DNA of 64,000 nucleotides. It comes from Mucilaginibacter paludis DSM 18603. Lineage in GTDB: Bacteria; Bacteroidota; Bacteroidia; Sphingobacteriales; Sphingobacteriaceae. Positions 44,229-53,112 of this stretch are shown here, one piece after another. Below the pieces are notes generated by a model. The model saw only the letters and a program-made list of their open reading frames with translations, did not search any database and was not told where the DNA came from. Numbering within the stretch: position 1 is the first letter of the stretch; every line of letters begins with the position of its first letter. The DNA is taken from positions 868,001 to 932,000 of the forward strand of contig NZ_CM001403.1 of NCBI RefSeq assembly GCF_000166195.2. The letters are read 5' to 3'. The translations under genes and the position numbers were made by a program.

Positions 44229-44771
44229 ATGAAGATCTACATTAAAAACATGGTTTGTATCCGCTGCAAAATGCTGGTTAAACAACAGCTTAAAAAGCTA
44301 TCTATTGCCCACAGGGCTGTTAAATTAGGCGAAGTTGAAATTAAGGGAGATATTACCAATGGCCAACTGGCCGATCTTAAAATGGCTTTGCAAAAATTTG
44401 GTTTGGATATTTTGGACGACAGAAAAAGTGTGCTGATCGAAAAAATTAAAAAAGTGATTGTTGAGTTGATTCATTACAAAGAGGAGCCTGCCAAAATCAA
44501 TTTTTCGGACCACCTTAGCCAAATGCTAAACCATGATTATACTTACATGGCCAACCTCTTTTCTGAAGTAGAGGGAATAAACGTTGAGCACTACCTCATT
44601 ATCCACAAAGTTGAACGAATAAAGGAGCTGTTAATGTACGATAAGCTATCGCTTACCGATATATCCTACAAAATGCAGTATAGCAGTGTAGCACACCTCT
44701 GCAATCAATTTAAAAAGATAACGGGCTTAACACCTACCCATTTTAAAAAAATGCAAATACAAGCAAGCTAA
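44229..44771 (+). CDS. Small regulator: HMA-like CxxC domain plus AraC-type HTH
   Basis: A 180-residue protein. The N-terminus (1-70), with NMVCIRCKMLVKQQL, looks like a heavy-metal-associated ferredoxin-like fold with a CIRC metal or thiol site. Residues 75-175 form an AraC-type DNA-binding domain with two helix-turn-helix units (DYTYMANLFSEVEGINVEHY and SLTDISYKMQYSSVAHLCNQ, ending FKKITGLTPTHFKK). It closely resembles the protein at 45.6 kb (about 70% by eye). It is a candidate for the factor that reads the 36-bp elements, but nothing in the sequence proves that. Confidence 0.85.
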   Translation: MKIYIKNMVCIRCKMLVKQQLKKLSIAHRAVKLGEVEIKGDITNGQLADLKMALQKFGLDILDDRKSVLIEKIKKVIVELIHYKEEPAKINFSDHLSQMLNHDYTYMANLFSEVEGINVEHYLIIHKVERIKELLMYDKLSLTDISYKMQYSSVAHLCNQFKKITGLTPTHFKKMQIQAS

Positions 44772-44835
44772 CCATTAAACTAAAGCTGTGCCTGCACAAT
44801 GATGATCGCATTTTGCGGATGATCCCTGCTCTACT

Positions 44836-45189
44836 CTACTCATATCCGCTTTTAATAATAGTTTGGATCATTTTAAACCGGCCGTTGGGTTTGATGTAAT
44901 TGGGCAAATGCGCTGGTATGATGATACCCATGCCCGATTCCAGGTGGTTTGAAACATTATCAATCACAATCTCGGCATTACCCTCAATAATCTGGGCAAA
45001 GGCATCAAAGGGGCTTGTTTTAACACTGAGGCCCTCGCCGCTATCAAAAGACATGATGCTGATGTTGCCTGTTGACTTCCTGATGATGGTTTTGATGACC
45101 ACCGAATTCGGTACATATTCAATAATATCCACAATAATGTGTGCCTTTCCGGGTTCCAGCTCGGTATTATCCGGTTTATTATTTTCCAT
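44836..45189 (-). CDS. Cupin-fold small protein
   Basis: A 117-residue protein with a cupin-like pattern: GNISIMSFDSGEGLSVKTSP, AFAQIIEGNAEIVID, ESGMGIIIPAHLPNYIKPN. It lacks clear metal-binding histidines at motif 1, so it may bind no metal. Expected in the cytoplasm. It lies between the two HMA-AraC regulators on the opposite strand, 126 nt downstream of element copy F. Confidence 0.75.
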   Translation of the reverse strand: MENNKPDNTELEPGKAHIIVDIIEYVPNSVVIKTIIRKSTGNISIMSFDSGEGLSVKTSPFDAFAQIIEGNAEIVIDNVSNHLESGMGIIIPAHLPNYIKPNGRFKMIQTIIKSGYE

Positions 45190-45639
45190 GATAGTAAATC
45201 TTGCTTAGCCGCTGATACTTTCCACAGATCCATTCTGAATCCGCAACGTTGAGTACTTTTGATGTTAATCGTTAAAGATCAGAATATAAAGGTGGCAATC
45301 GTTCAATCTAAAGTATTACATAACTCCATGAATAAGTTACATCATTCACACCCCAAGGCAAATATGGCAAGCGTAAAAAAAGTTTAAATCGCTTTGAAAA
45401 ACAACAATTTAGCTCAAAAACTCCCAACAAACTATCCATCTATTTATTTTACGTTATAGTTAAAACTATAAAGGGTTTTATTCCTTATCCCTACAGCCAT
45501 GCCTGGTTGAACATTGAAAGATAAATAATCAGTGGGTGGAATCTACGCTGTTAGCGCATGTCGTGTTTCTGCTGTCAGATCCATTCTGGTTAAAAAATAG
45601 TTCCCTGTTCATACATTTTAAAGCCGAGCCCCATCCAGA
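45190..45639. other. Intergenic region with element copy F
   Basis: 450 bp between the cupin gene (-) and the second regulator (+). It holds 36-bp element copy F; the rest is AT-rich with no gene seen. Confidence 0.45.
45316..45351 (-). promoter_or_regulatory. 36-bp element, copy F
   Basis: On the minus strand: GTGTGAATGATGTAA, 13 bp, TTATGTAA. It points at the cupin gene but with a longer leader (126 nt) than the other copies. Confidence 0.75.
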
Positions 45640-46200
45640 ATGAAACTTTACGTAAAGAATATGGTATGCATCCGTTGTAAGATGATCGTCAAACAACAGC
45701 TTAAAAAACTATCTGTTAATTATATTTGCGTTGAGCTGGGGGAAGTGGAAATAGCCGAAGATCTTTCGGCAGCCCAACAGAAGGAATTTAAGACGGCTTT
45801 ATTGAAATTTGGCCTGGAGCTGCTTGACGACAAAAAAAGCATCCTGATCGAAAAAATAAAAAAAGTAATTGTTGAACTGGTGCACTATGCAGAAGAGCCC
45901 GCCAAAGTAAATTTCTCCGATCATCTGAGCAGTAAGCTCAACCACGATTATACTTACATGGCCAACTTATTTTCAGAAGTGGTGGGCATCAATATTGAGC
46001 ATTATATCATCCTCCATAAAATTGAACGGGTTAAAGAATTGTTGGTTTACGATGAGCTTTCGCTTACCGAAATATCGTATAAACTGCATTACAGCAGCGT
46101 TGCCCATCTATCTAACCAGTTTAAAAAAATTACAGGTTTAACACCTTCACATTTTAAAAAATTTAAAGAGAACCGCCAAAAAGGCCTGGTTAACCCTTAA
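45640..46200 (+). CDS. Second HMA-like/AraC-type regulator
   Basis: A 186-residue paralogue of the protein at 44.2 kb: same N-terminal NMVCIRCKMIVKQQLKKL with the CIRC pair, same linker (ILIEKIKKVIVEL) and the AraC-type HTH (SLTEISYKLHYSSVAHLSNQ, then FKKITGLTPSHFKK). It differs mostly at 25-60 and at the C-terminal tail (KENRQKGLVNP). The two genes in one locus suggest duplication and perhaps different input signals. A terminator hairpin follows. Confidence 0.85.
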   Translation: MKLYVKNMVCIRCKMIVKQQLKKLSVNYICVELGEVEIAEDLSAAQQKEFKTALLKFGLELLDDKKSILIEKIKKVIVELVHYAEEPAKVNFSDHLSSKLNHDYTYMANLFSEVVGINIEHYIILHKIERVKELLVYDELSLTEISYKLHYSSVAHLSNQFKKITGLTPSHFKKFKENRQKGLVNP

Positions 46201-46233
46201 TACTCATTACTATGCCCCCCGAGGGTATTAAAA

Positions 46234-46267
46234 AAGCCCGGCTTAGCGCAATCGCCAAGCCGGGCTT
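46234..46267. terminator. Bidirectional terminator hairpin
   Basis: An 11-bp perfect stem AAGCCCGGCTT/AAGCCGGGCTT with an inner GCG/CGC extension. A-rich flank on the left serves as a T-tract for minus-strand transcripts; it lies between converging genes. Confidence 0.85.
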
Positions 46268-46285
46268 CATCTCCTGTCTTCTGAA

Positions 46286-46858
46286 CTAAATAACCGTAAA
46301 TTCGATATTAGCCCGTAATTCAATCTCGTTGCTTACGCCACTGCTAACCGCGGCAGTACCTACGCCAAAATCAAGCCGGTTGAGTTTTCCGGTGATGGTA
46401 AAACCAGCGGTAGGCTTTTTCATAGCAGTAACTGCCGTACCATTATAAATTACGTTAAAAACAATGGCCTTAGTAACGCCGTGAATGGTAATATTACCGG
46501 CAAGTTTGTAGCTTTTGGGGCCTGTTTTTTTGAACGAAGTACTTTTAAAGCTCAAAGTTGGATATTTTTCAGCGTTAAAGTAGCCCGCGCTTTTCAAATC
46601 TTTATCGCGGTAGTCAACATCCGTGTTGATTGAATTAACATCAGCAGTAAAGGTTATTACCGCATCCGTAAAATCTGCTTTCTTGGCGGTAAGCGTAGCA
46701 TCAATAGTTTTAAAATTGCCTTCCACATGCGAAATGCCGAAGTGCGTTGCACTAAATCCTACTCTTGCATGGTACTTGTCCAGCAAATATTTGTGCTGGG
46801 CAACAACAGATAATGAGCATAACAAAGCAGTTATCCCTAACAATATTGTTTTTTTCAT
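46286..46858 (-). CDS. YceI-family periplasmic lipid-binding protein
   Basis: A 190-residue secreted lipocalin-like protein: signal peptide (LLCSLSVVAQ), then HARVGFSATHFGISHVEGNF, TFTADVNSINTDVDYRDKDL and LAGNITIHGVTKAIVF, all typical of YceI. Members bind isoprenoid or other long-chain lipids and are often induced by acid or osmotic stress. It follows the aldehyde dehydrogenase by 31 bp and probably shares its promoter at copy G. Confidence 0.92.
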   Translation of the reverse strand: MKKTILLGITALLCSLSVVAQHKYLLDKYHARVGFSATHFGISHVEGNFKTIDATLTAKKADFTDAVITFTADVNSINTDVDYRDKDLKSAGYFNAEKYPTLSFKSTSFKKTGPKSYKLAGNITIHGVTKAIVFNVIYNGTAVTAMKKPTAGFTITGKLNRLDFGVGTAAVSSGVSNEIELRANIEFTVI

Positions 46859-46889
46859 TTTTTTGTTTTTTAGGTATATGTAAATTTAA

Positions 46890-48272
46890 TTAAAAAGGAT
46901 CTGATAGTGCGCTGGTGCGAATCAATTTTTTGTTAACAAATTCATCAATCCCCAGTTCAGATAATTCACGTCCGTAGCCTGAGCCTTTAGTTCCGCCGAA
47001 GGGCAGGTCGGCCTGGGTCCAGGTAGGGTGATTGATAAATACCATTCCGGTATCAATCTGGTCGGCCACTCTTCTGCCACGTTCAACATCGCCGGTAAAT
47101 ACAGAGCCGCCCAGGCCAAAGTCCGAGTCGTTTGCCAAATCAATAGCAGCCTGTTCATCCTTCACCCGGTAAAAGGAAGCTACCGGCCCAAATAATTCTT
47201 CATGATAAGCGGGGATGCCTGGGTGCAGGTCGGTAAGAATGGTTGGCTCCATAAAAGCCCCTTTACGATTAACCCTTTTGCCACCTAACAACAGCCTGGC
47301 ACCGGCAGATACCGAGCGGCTTACCTGGTCGGCAATTTGTACGGCTGCTGCTTCGTTGCACAAAGGGCCCAATTCTGTAGCCGGATCCATCGGATCGCCA
47401 ACCTTCAGTTTGGATAATTTATCGGTAAATTTTTTAATAAACTCGTCGGCTATCGCTTCTACCGCAATAAAGCGCTTGGCCGCTACGCAACACTCGCCGT
47501 TATTATTCATGCGGCCAACAACGGCCCACTCCACGGTTTTATCAATGTCGGCATCCTCTAAAATGATAAAGGCATCACTCCCACCCAATTCTAAAACCGA
47601 TTTCTTTAAGTGCTTACCCGCTTCGGCGGCTAAACTGGCGCCAGCCGCTTCGCTTCCCGTTAAAGAAACACCTTTGATCCGCACATCTGATACAAGCGCA
47701 GAAGCCCGTTTACCCGATATGAACAGGTTGGTATATAAACCTGCGGGAGCTTCCGCTTCTTTAAACAGGTCTTCAATTGCCAGGGCACATTGGGGCACGT
47801 TTGATGCATGTTTAACCAGTACTGTATTGCCTATCATGATGTTTGGGGCAGCAAAACGGGCCACCTGGTAAAAAGGAAAATTCCAGGGTTCTACACCTAA
47901 AAGTACACCGATTGGGCTGTAGCGGATAAACGCTTCCCCGTATTTTGGGCTGAGGCGTTTATCTGCCAGGAATTTTGCACCATGATCGGCATAATAATCT
48001 ATAATATCGGCGCTGAGTACAATTTCGCCTTCGGCCTGTGATAACAATTTCCCCATTTCCAGGGTAATCAGTTTAGCCAGTTGTTCTTTTTTGGCCCGCA
48101 TCAAATCGGCAACCTTGTGTAACAACTGAGCTCTATGTGCAAACGAAGTTTTTCGCCAGTCGTTATAAGCAGATGCAGCCTGCGCTACCGCCGTATTCAC
48201 GGTAGAATCGGTCATTTCATCGAAAGACATAACAACCTCGTTAGTGGTAGGATTGATGGTTTGAATAGACAT
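46890..48272 (-). CDS. NAD(P)-dependent aldehyde dehydrogenase (succinate-semialdehyde type)
   Basis: A 460-residue cytoplasmic aldehyde dehydrogenase. The catalytic Cys is in NNNGECCVAAKRF, the activating Glu in LELGGSDAFIILEDADID, and the cofactor-binding Gly motif in KGVSLTGSEAAG. Overall form (MSIQTINPTTNEVV start, FGGTKGSGYGRELSELGIDE near the end) matches the short succinate-semialdehyde dehydrogenase branch. It oxidises aldehydes to acids, in line with carbonyl detoxification. The ATG is 52 nt after element copy G. Confidence 0.92.
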   Translation of the reverse strand: MSIQTINPTTNEVVMSFDEMTDSTVNTAVAQAASAYNDWRKTSFAHRAQLLHKVADLMRAKKEQLAKLITLEMGKLLSQAEGEIVLSADIIDYYADHGAKFLADKRLSPKYGEAFIRYSPIGVLLGVEPWNFPFYQVARFAAPNIMIGNTVLVKHASNVPQCALAIEDLFKEAEAPAGLYTNLFISGKRASALVSDVRIKGVSLTGSEAAGASLAAEAGKHLKKSVLELGGSDAFIILEDADIDKTVEWAVVGRMNNNGECCVAAKRFIAVEAIADEFIKKFTDKLSKLKVGDPMDPATELGPLCNEAAAVQIADQVSRSVSAGARLLLGGKRVNRKGAFMEPTILTDLHPGIPAYHEELFGPVASFYRVKDEQAAIDLANDSDFGLGGSVFTGDVERGRRVADQIDTGMVFINHPTWTQADLPFGGTKGSGYGRELSELGIDEFVNKKLIRTSALSDPF

Positions 48273-48324
48273 GTTTATTTTATTTACGTATCCCTAAAGG
48301 TGATTATATCAGCAAGTATGGATG

Positions 48325-48360
48325 TTACACAAATCTTAGTTTAGGTTACATCATTCACAC
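48325..48360 (-). promoter_or_regulatory. 36-bp element, copy G
   Basis: On the minus strand: GTGTGAATGATGTAA, 13 bp, TTGTGTAA, 52 nt before the aldehyde dehydrogenase start. It is the rightmost copy found. Confidence 0.8.
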
Positions 48361-48392
48361 ATTATGGCCGGCTGAATGTTGGATATTTGCCG

Positions 48393-48857
48393 TTAACAAA
48401 ACCCAAAATAAAGCACATTCAGAACGATAAGTAACGCTACGTCCACAACTAAATTGATTGCCAGCATTTTTCTTGAGGTATATGCGATTCTGATCTTATT
48501 TAAAATGGCACCTGCAAGCAGGAGGAGCGTTGTTATTAACAAAACTATTACGGCTACATATAACAATCCGATCCCGCCGGTAGAAGGGCGGTGGTTCCAG
48601 ATGAAAAACTGTAAAAAATAATAGGCTACGGCACCAAAAGCTAAAGCATATATCGATAACACCCCTTTGAATTTATTTTTTAAGGGCGCTTTAGTAGGCG
48701 GCGGATCTTCCCGCAGCTGTATCTTTTTCGGTAAATAATATCTGCTGCATACCCGTACAAGGTCAAGTATGATTACAATATCAATAAATAAGAATAGCGT
48801 CATCAAAATTGCGGCAAGTACAGGGCTGGTATTAAGAAGGTTTCCTGCAAACTGCAT
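48393..48857 (-). CDS. Four-helix membrane protein of unknown function
   Basis: A 154-residue inner-membrane protein with four predicted helices (about 13-35, 66-88, 97-118, 130-152) and a charged loop with LREDPPPTKAPLKNK. No family recognised. It stands between the copy-G promoter region and the DKNYY-like gene. Confidence 0.65.
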   Translation of the reverse strand: MQFAGNLLNTSPVLAAILMTLFLFIDIVIILDLVRVCSRYYLPKKIQLREDPPPTKAPLKNKFKGVLSIYALAFGAVAYYFLQFFIWNHRPSTGGIGLLYVAVIVLLITTLLLLAGAILNKIRIAYTSRKMLAINLVVDVALLIVLNVLYFGFC

Positions 48858-48980
48858 AATTTAATGGATTAGCGTATTATATATAAGTTTAATTAAGATC
48901 ACGCGCGGAACAGCGCTTCACAAATTTACAGCGTATCCGGTGCATAATCTTCCGGCGGGTAAAATCTCCAAAAAAGCTAT

Positions 48981-50483
48981 TCACTTTAAGGTGCTGATCT
49001 TTGATGCTAAAGGGCTCTTGATACCTAATTTCCTGAGCACCCATATTATCAGTTGAATACCTATAAATACAGCTGATACAATCCATATTACCTCTCCAGG
49101 GCCGTTCGAAAACTTCGTCTTTACTTCAAGTAATTCCGTGCGTTTAACCTTTGCCAGGTGCCCCTTGTCTACGAGCTTGCGAATGTCGTCAGTCCGGATT
49201 TCGGGGAATAACAAAGCATCAACCGTAGCCTGATCAGTAATGCGGTAAATGGTTTGGTTAATCAGTTGAGAATAGCCAAGTTGGTCAAAGTAATAATAGG
49301 TGTTCCCATTTTTCCAGACCGATCCAAAGCTACCATTAACCATACCGATTTTCTGCCATGTTCCTGTTGTGGGTTCATCCAATCTAAAAATATGGGTTGA
49401 CTCGGATTTAAGTCCCGGATTTCTATACCCGCCCCAAATCTGGCTGGCTTCTGTATATAGAATTTGATGACCATCTGAAAAAATAAGTGGTGCAATTTCT
49501 TTGAAACCACCACTACCGAAAGGATTGTCCTTGATCCTCAAAACTTTCTTTTCCTGCTTATCAAAGTAAAAAACCCCATCCTTGCTTAGAAATAAAGAAT
49601 GATAAACATGTTCTCCGTTTAGAGACAACACGTGATAAGGACTGTACTGCTTGTCGAAAGGTATATCATTTACGTAAACCATACCCTGCTTTGGATCTAT
49701 AAGATAATCCGTCTGGCTTTGGCCATCAATAACTATGGCGTGCAAATCAGGATGATCATGAAGTGGCAACCTTGTATTTTTGTAATACACCGATTGGCCA
49801 TCTGCCAGATAGTGTTGACTTTCACGAATACCACCATCATTGTACAATTCTGAAATTTGTCTGAGGCCCGCAGCATGCGTTTGAGGAAGAATTTTACCTT
49901 GGTAATAAGACAAGGTTCCGTTAGTCACAACCTCCGTTTTCAGGATGGCGCGATAAGGCGCGTATCCGGCCTCAAGTTTAGTGAGTGGGTAAATATAGGT
50001 CTGTGGTTTATCGTATATGCCGAAACCATGTAAACTCCGCTGACCTAATTCTGAAGCAATTGATAAGGCCTCATTTCTCACACTCATTGAGGCGCAGTAG
50101 CAGGTTTGCTTACCATCGGTAAAATAATCATTTCCGATTGCTTTGGCTGTAGCCGGATTGAAATCTTTGATAACGAGGTTGCCGCAGTAAGCGTGATTTT
50201 TATCTATACCGAACTGTCGGTTTTGGTAGCTGTCGTCAACCAGTTTGAAGCTATTGGCATCAGCCTCCTTGATCAGATAGTATCCATTACTCGGCACGGC
50301 TGCATATATCTGGTTTTGATAACGGATAAATACCCCACCTATTTTCTGTCCATGATCATCTATAACATTGCTATCCGGCCCCTTGCTGTCTGATAAGAAC
50401 ATAGCTACCGTAAATGTTAATAAAAACAATAGAAATACTATGATTGCCGTAACCCCGACACGTTTAATAATGCTTACGCTCAT
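48981..50483 (-). CDS. DKNYY-repeat membrane protein
   Basis: A 500-residue protein with an N-terminal helix (about 10-30), a long extracytoplasmic region and a C-terminal helix (about 462-483, IWIVSAVFIGIQLIIWVL). The middle holds phrases typical of DKNYY-type proteins, such as FGIDKNHAYCGNLVI and IGNDYFTDGKQTCYC, and YLADGQSVYYKNTRL. These domains are of unknown function. Family call is from motif recall. Confidence 0.65.
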   Translation of the reverse strand: MSVSIIKRVGVTAIIVFLLFLLTFTVAMFLSDSKGPDSNVIDDHGQKIGGVFIRYQNQIYAAVPSNGYYLIKEADANSFKLVDDSYQNRQFGIDKNHAYCGNLVIKDFNPATAKAIGNDYFTDGKQTCYCASMSVRNEALSIASELGQRSLHGFGIYDKPQTYIYPLTKLEAGYAPYRAILKTEVVTNGTLSYYQGKILPQTHAAGLRQISELYNDGGIRESQHYLADGQSVYYKNTRLPLHDHPDLHAIVIDGQSQTDYLIDPKQGMVYVNDIPFDKQYSPYHVLSLNGEHVYHSLFLSKDGVFYFDKQEKKVLRIKDNPFGSGGFKEIAPLIFSDGHQILYTEASQIWGGYRNPGLKSESTHIFRLDEPTTGTWQKIGMVNGSFGSVWKNGNTYYYFDQLGYSQLINQTIYRITDQATVDALLFPEIRTDDIRKLVDKGHLAKVKRTELLEVKTKFSNGPGEVIWIVSAVFIGIQLIIWVLRKLGIKSPLASKISTLK

Positions 50484-50603
50484 TTATTTTAGATTATGGA
50501 TAATAGTTTTTTTGAAAAACAGTCATTTGGGATCTATTTCCCGAAGATGATCGATTGCTACAGGAATTAAGCATCATCAACAAACCGCATACATAAACTA
50601 CGC

Positions 50604-50619
50604 TTGAATAATTATTCAA
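50604..50619. other. 16-bp perfect palindrome
   Basis: TTGAATAATTATTCAA, followed by a T run on the plus strand, between an upstream lipoprotein gene and the DKNYY-like gene. It could be a weak terminator or an AT-rich operator; in AT-rich DNA chance is also possible. Confidence 0.3.
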
Positions 50620-50668
50620 TTTTTTATAAGTTTTACTTAAAAGAGTTGCCAGCATAAATTTTAATCAA

Positions 50669-51628
50669 TTACTTTTTGTTGAGTGTATATACTGCACTTT
50701 TACCTTCTGTAAAGCTGATGTTTAGATAAGGGCAAGTCCATTTATAGTCTTTTCCGTTCTTGGTAATTGTGCCGAAATCTTTTGTTTTATCTAATACTGC
50801 ACTTTCTGTGTTGTCCAGCGCGCTTTTATATTTTAGTTGTAACGACGCTCCATTTTCAGTTCCGGATAGCAAATAAGTTTGATCGATCTGATAACCCTCT
50901 GCATGGTATATTACAGAATCTTTAGTAACAATTAATGAGATTTTTTGCATATCTCTCCAGTCACTATGATCTTCATTGATGTTAATATTGTAGGTACCTA
51001 ACCACTCGCCAGAAATAGAATCAGAGCCTGAAACAACCGCTGGCTTTGGCTTATTGACTCTTTTATTTAAGAAACTGTAGCGCCAGGTTTGTTCTTTAGT
51101 AGCATCCCCGTTAACATTTATAGTGTCAATTATATTCCACTTATCGCTTCCGCTGTCGTAAGTGTAAAGGGTTTCTGTAAATTTATCTTTTTGATAATAT
51201 GCAGGGTCACCGTCTTTATTATAGTTTAAATACTTCTTGTCAACCAGGAAAACATAGATGGTATAATCTTTCTTATATTGAGCTGCATTTAGCGCATTGA
51301 TTTTCTTGTTTTCTGCCGCAATTTGATCGTCGGTTATGTCCGACGCTTTCTGCGGAACTAAATAAACAACAACGTTACCCCAGTTATTGCCGCCATTGGG
51401 GTTATAAATACAACCATAATCGGCCGTCATAAAATAGCCATCGTTATAAGTATAAGAATGACATTTGAGTACACCATCAAAAGTTAAAGCTTTATCATTT
51501 GCGGTTACATTGGCTTGTTCGTCGTTAGCAGGTTTAGGCTTATTGCCACAGCTACATAAAATTGTAACAGCAGCAATAAGCAGTATGGCATTTAATTTTG
51601 TAATAATGTGTTTAAAGCTATATGTCAT
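50669..51628 (-). CDS. Lipoprotein of unknown function
   Basis: A 319-residue lipoprotein: hydrophobic start and lipobox LCSC (Cys about residue 26), then an acidic and Lys-rich linker. The mature protein has a C-terminal beta-rich domain (about 205-319) starting GEWLGTYNININEDHSDWRD, similar in outline to small sensor-like beta domains. No family recognised. It lies downstream of another orphan lipoprotein on the same strand. Confidence 0.6.
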   Translation of the reverse strand: MTYSFKHIITKLNAILLIAAVTILCSCGNKPKPANDEQANVTANDKALTFDGVLKCHSYTYNDGYFMTADYGCIYNPNGGNNWGNVVVYLVPQKASDITDDQIAAENKKINALNAAQYKKDYTIYVFLVDKKYLNYNKDGDPAYYQKDKFTETLYTYDSGSDKWNIIDTINVNGDATKEQTWRYSFLNKRVNKPKPAVVSGSDSISGEWLGTYNININEDHSDWRDMQKISLIVTKDSVIYHAEGYQIDQTYLLSGTENGASLQLKYKSALDNTESAVLDKTKDFGTITKNGKDYKWTCPYLNISFTEGKSAVYTLNKK

Positions 51629-51752
51629 AAAGTAATTAATTAGGATCTGGCTTAATAAGCAATGCCTGAGCTTTCCAATCTGTATTGTTACTATTTTCGC
51701 AGTTTATATTTAAGCCCGTTTATGCTGACATTTAAGTTCATCCGGCTCTTAT

Positions 51753-52649
51753 TTAGTTAAATTCAAAAGGCGGCGACATTTCCTTATTTTCTGCCATATC
51801 GTAAACTACATTCCCGTCTTTTATCATGTAAAAGATATCCATCCTGCCATTCATCCATCGGGTATAGGAAAGCAGGTCGTTATCATAAACACCTTTAATA
51901 TCCTGAAAACTTCCCTTATATGTTGGGTTTAGCTTATCTGTTTTTTTGTATACATAAATTGACAAGGCATTATAATTGCCATTGATTTTATCTTTCTGAG
52001 CTTTAACTATTGCAAAAAGTTGTTTCTGTTGTTCTTTAGTTAAGTACTTGTTAGCATCTGCATAAAAGAAGTCGGCTCTGTCCATAACATATTTTCCTTG
52101 CGGGGCGTTGTCCTTAAATTCATAAGTAAAGGGGCTTAGCGGATGTAAGCTTATTTGCGACTGTTTCCTGCTATAAATAAAGTTTAATTCCTTACTTTTA
52201 AATATTTTACCGTTCAATTGGTATTGGTTATCGCAATCAACAATGTGGTGGTCGCCATAATAGGAGTTGCTTTTAAAACCATAAATGGCGTATTTTTCAT
52301 TACCAACGGATATTAACACGGTATCGCTTCTATTAATTAATGCGGTATCCGTAGTAATAGCAGCGAGTTGATAATTTATAGTATCGCTTCTGCTGATCTC
52401 TTTTAACTGTAATTTGTTTTCTAAAATCTGGCCCCCGCGCTTAATTACAACAATAGGTTTTACTGCCGGTAAATAACCTTTAAATTGAATATCGGGAACA
52501 TCATACCATACCTTGTTATTACAGTTGTACGATAGCTGATCGTCTCTTTTTTGTTTATTGCGCTGGTTACATGCCGATAAGGCCATTATGATAATAGCCA
52601 GGCCCGGGATGCCTATCAACCATTTATTTATGGATTTTGCTGTAGCCAT
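51753..52649 (-). CDS. Lipoprotein of unknown function
   Basis: A 298-residue lipoprotein with lipobox LSAC (Cys about residue 27), followed by NQRNKQKRDD. The rest is a soluble, Tyr- and Lys-rich domain (for example VWYDVPDIQFKGYLPAVKPI). No family recognised. With the two genes that follow it forms a set of orphan envelope proteins. Confidence 0.6.
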   Translation of the reverse strand: MATAKSINKWLIGIPGLAIIIMALSACNQRNKQKRDDQLSYNCNNKVWYDVPDIQFKGYLPAVKPIVVIKRGGQILENKLQLKEISRSDTINYQLAAITTDTALINRSDTVLISVGNEKYAIYGFKSNSYYGDHHIVDCDNQYQLNGKIFKSKELNFIYSRKQSQISLHPLSPFTYEFKDNAPQGKYVMDRADFFYADANKYLTKEQQKQLFAIVKAQKDKINGNYNALSIYVYKKTDKLNPTYKGSFQDIKGVYDNDLLSYTRWMNGRMDIFYMIKDGNVVYDMAENKEMSPPFEFN

Positions 52650-53112
52650 TGATTAGTAATTCCATGAATTGGTATTTGAACAACCATTTGTGTTATAAAT
52701 GGTTTTGCGTTTCTATAATGCTGCAAAATATACCATCCTTTAAAACAATACTTAAAATATCAGCTGCGGTAAAAAAAGAGGTTTCGTTAAAGCTTGACAG
52801 TGTAAAGCATATTATTCAAAAATACGGTTACCCGGGAAAAGAGCACATTTACGGAATACAAGGCCTAAGCCTATTAAACAAAGCAACCGGCAAAAAAGAT
52901 TGACATATGTTTGTATGGCCCGTTCGCAGTCCCTATCGATTAATAAAATCAGTATAAAAGCATGATTTAAATAATCCGTTGAAACTTATGCCAAAACTTT
53001 TGGATTATGTTTTCGACCAATGACCCTCGACGAGCGGTTTTATCCGGTTATGACAAACCTATTATTTCATATCAGTACTTTGCTATCTTAGTCAATTATA
53101 AAACACTGGTAA
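52650..53112. other. Intergenic region with a possible DUF6624-like fragment
   Basis: 463 bp before the membrane-bound AraC-type regulator. A plus-strand fragment is listed separately; the rest has only a short CCAAAA/TTTTGG repeat near 52993. Confidence 0.4.
52664..52903 (+). pseudogene. Fragment resembling a DUF6624-like protein
   Basis: An open frame with weak start choices contains KLDSVKHIIQKYGYPGKEHI, close to the HYGYPGKSLVG region of the gene at the left edge of the window. The usual signal peptide and W-x-x-x-QH part are missing, so it may be a decayed relative. Low confidence. Confidence 0.3.
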
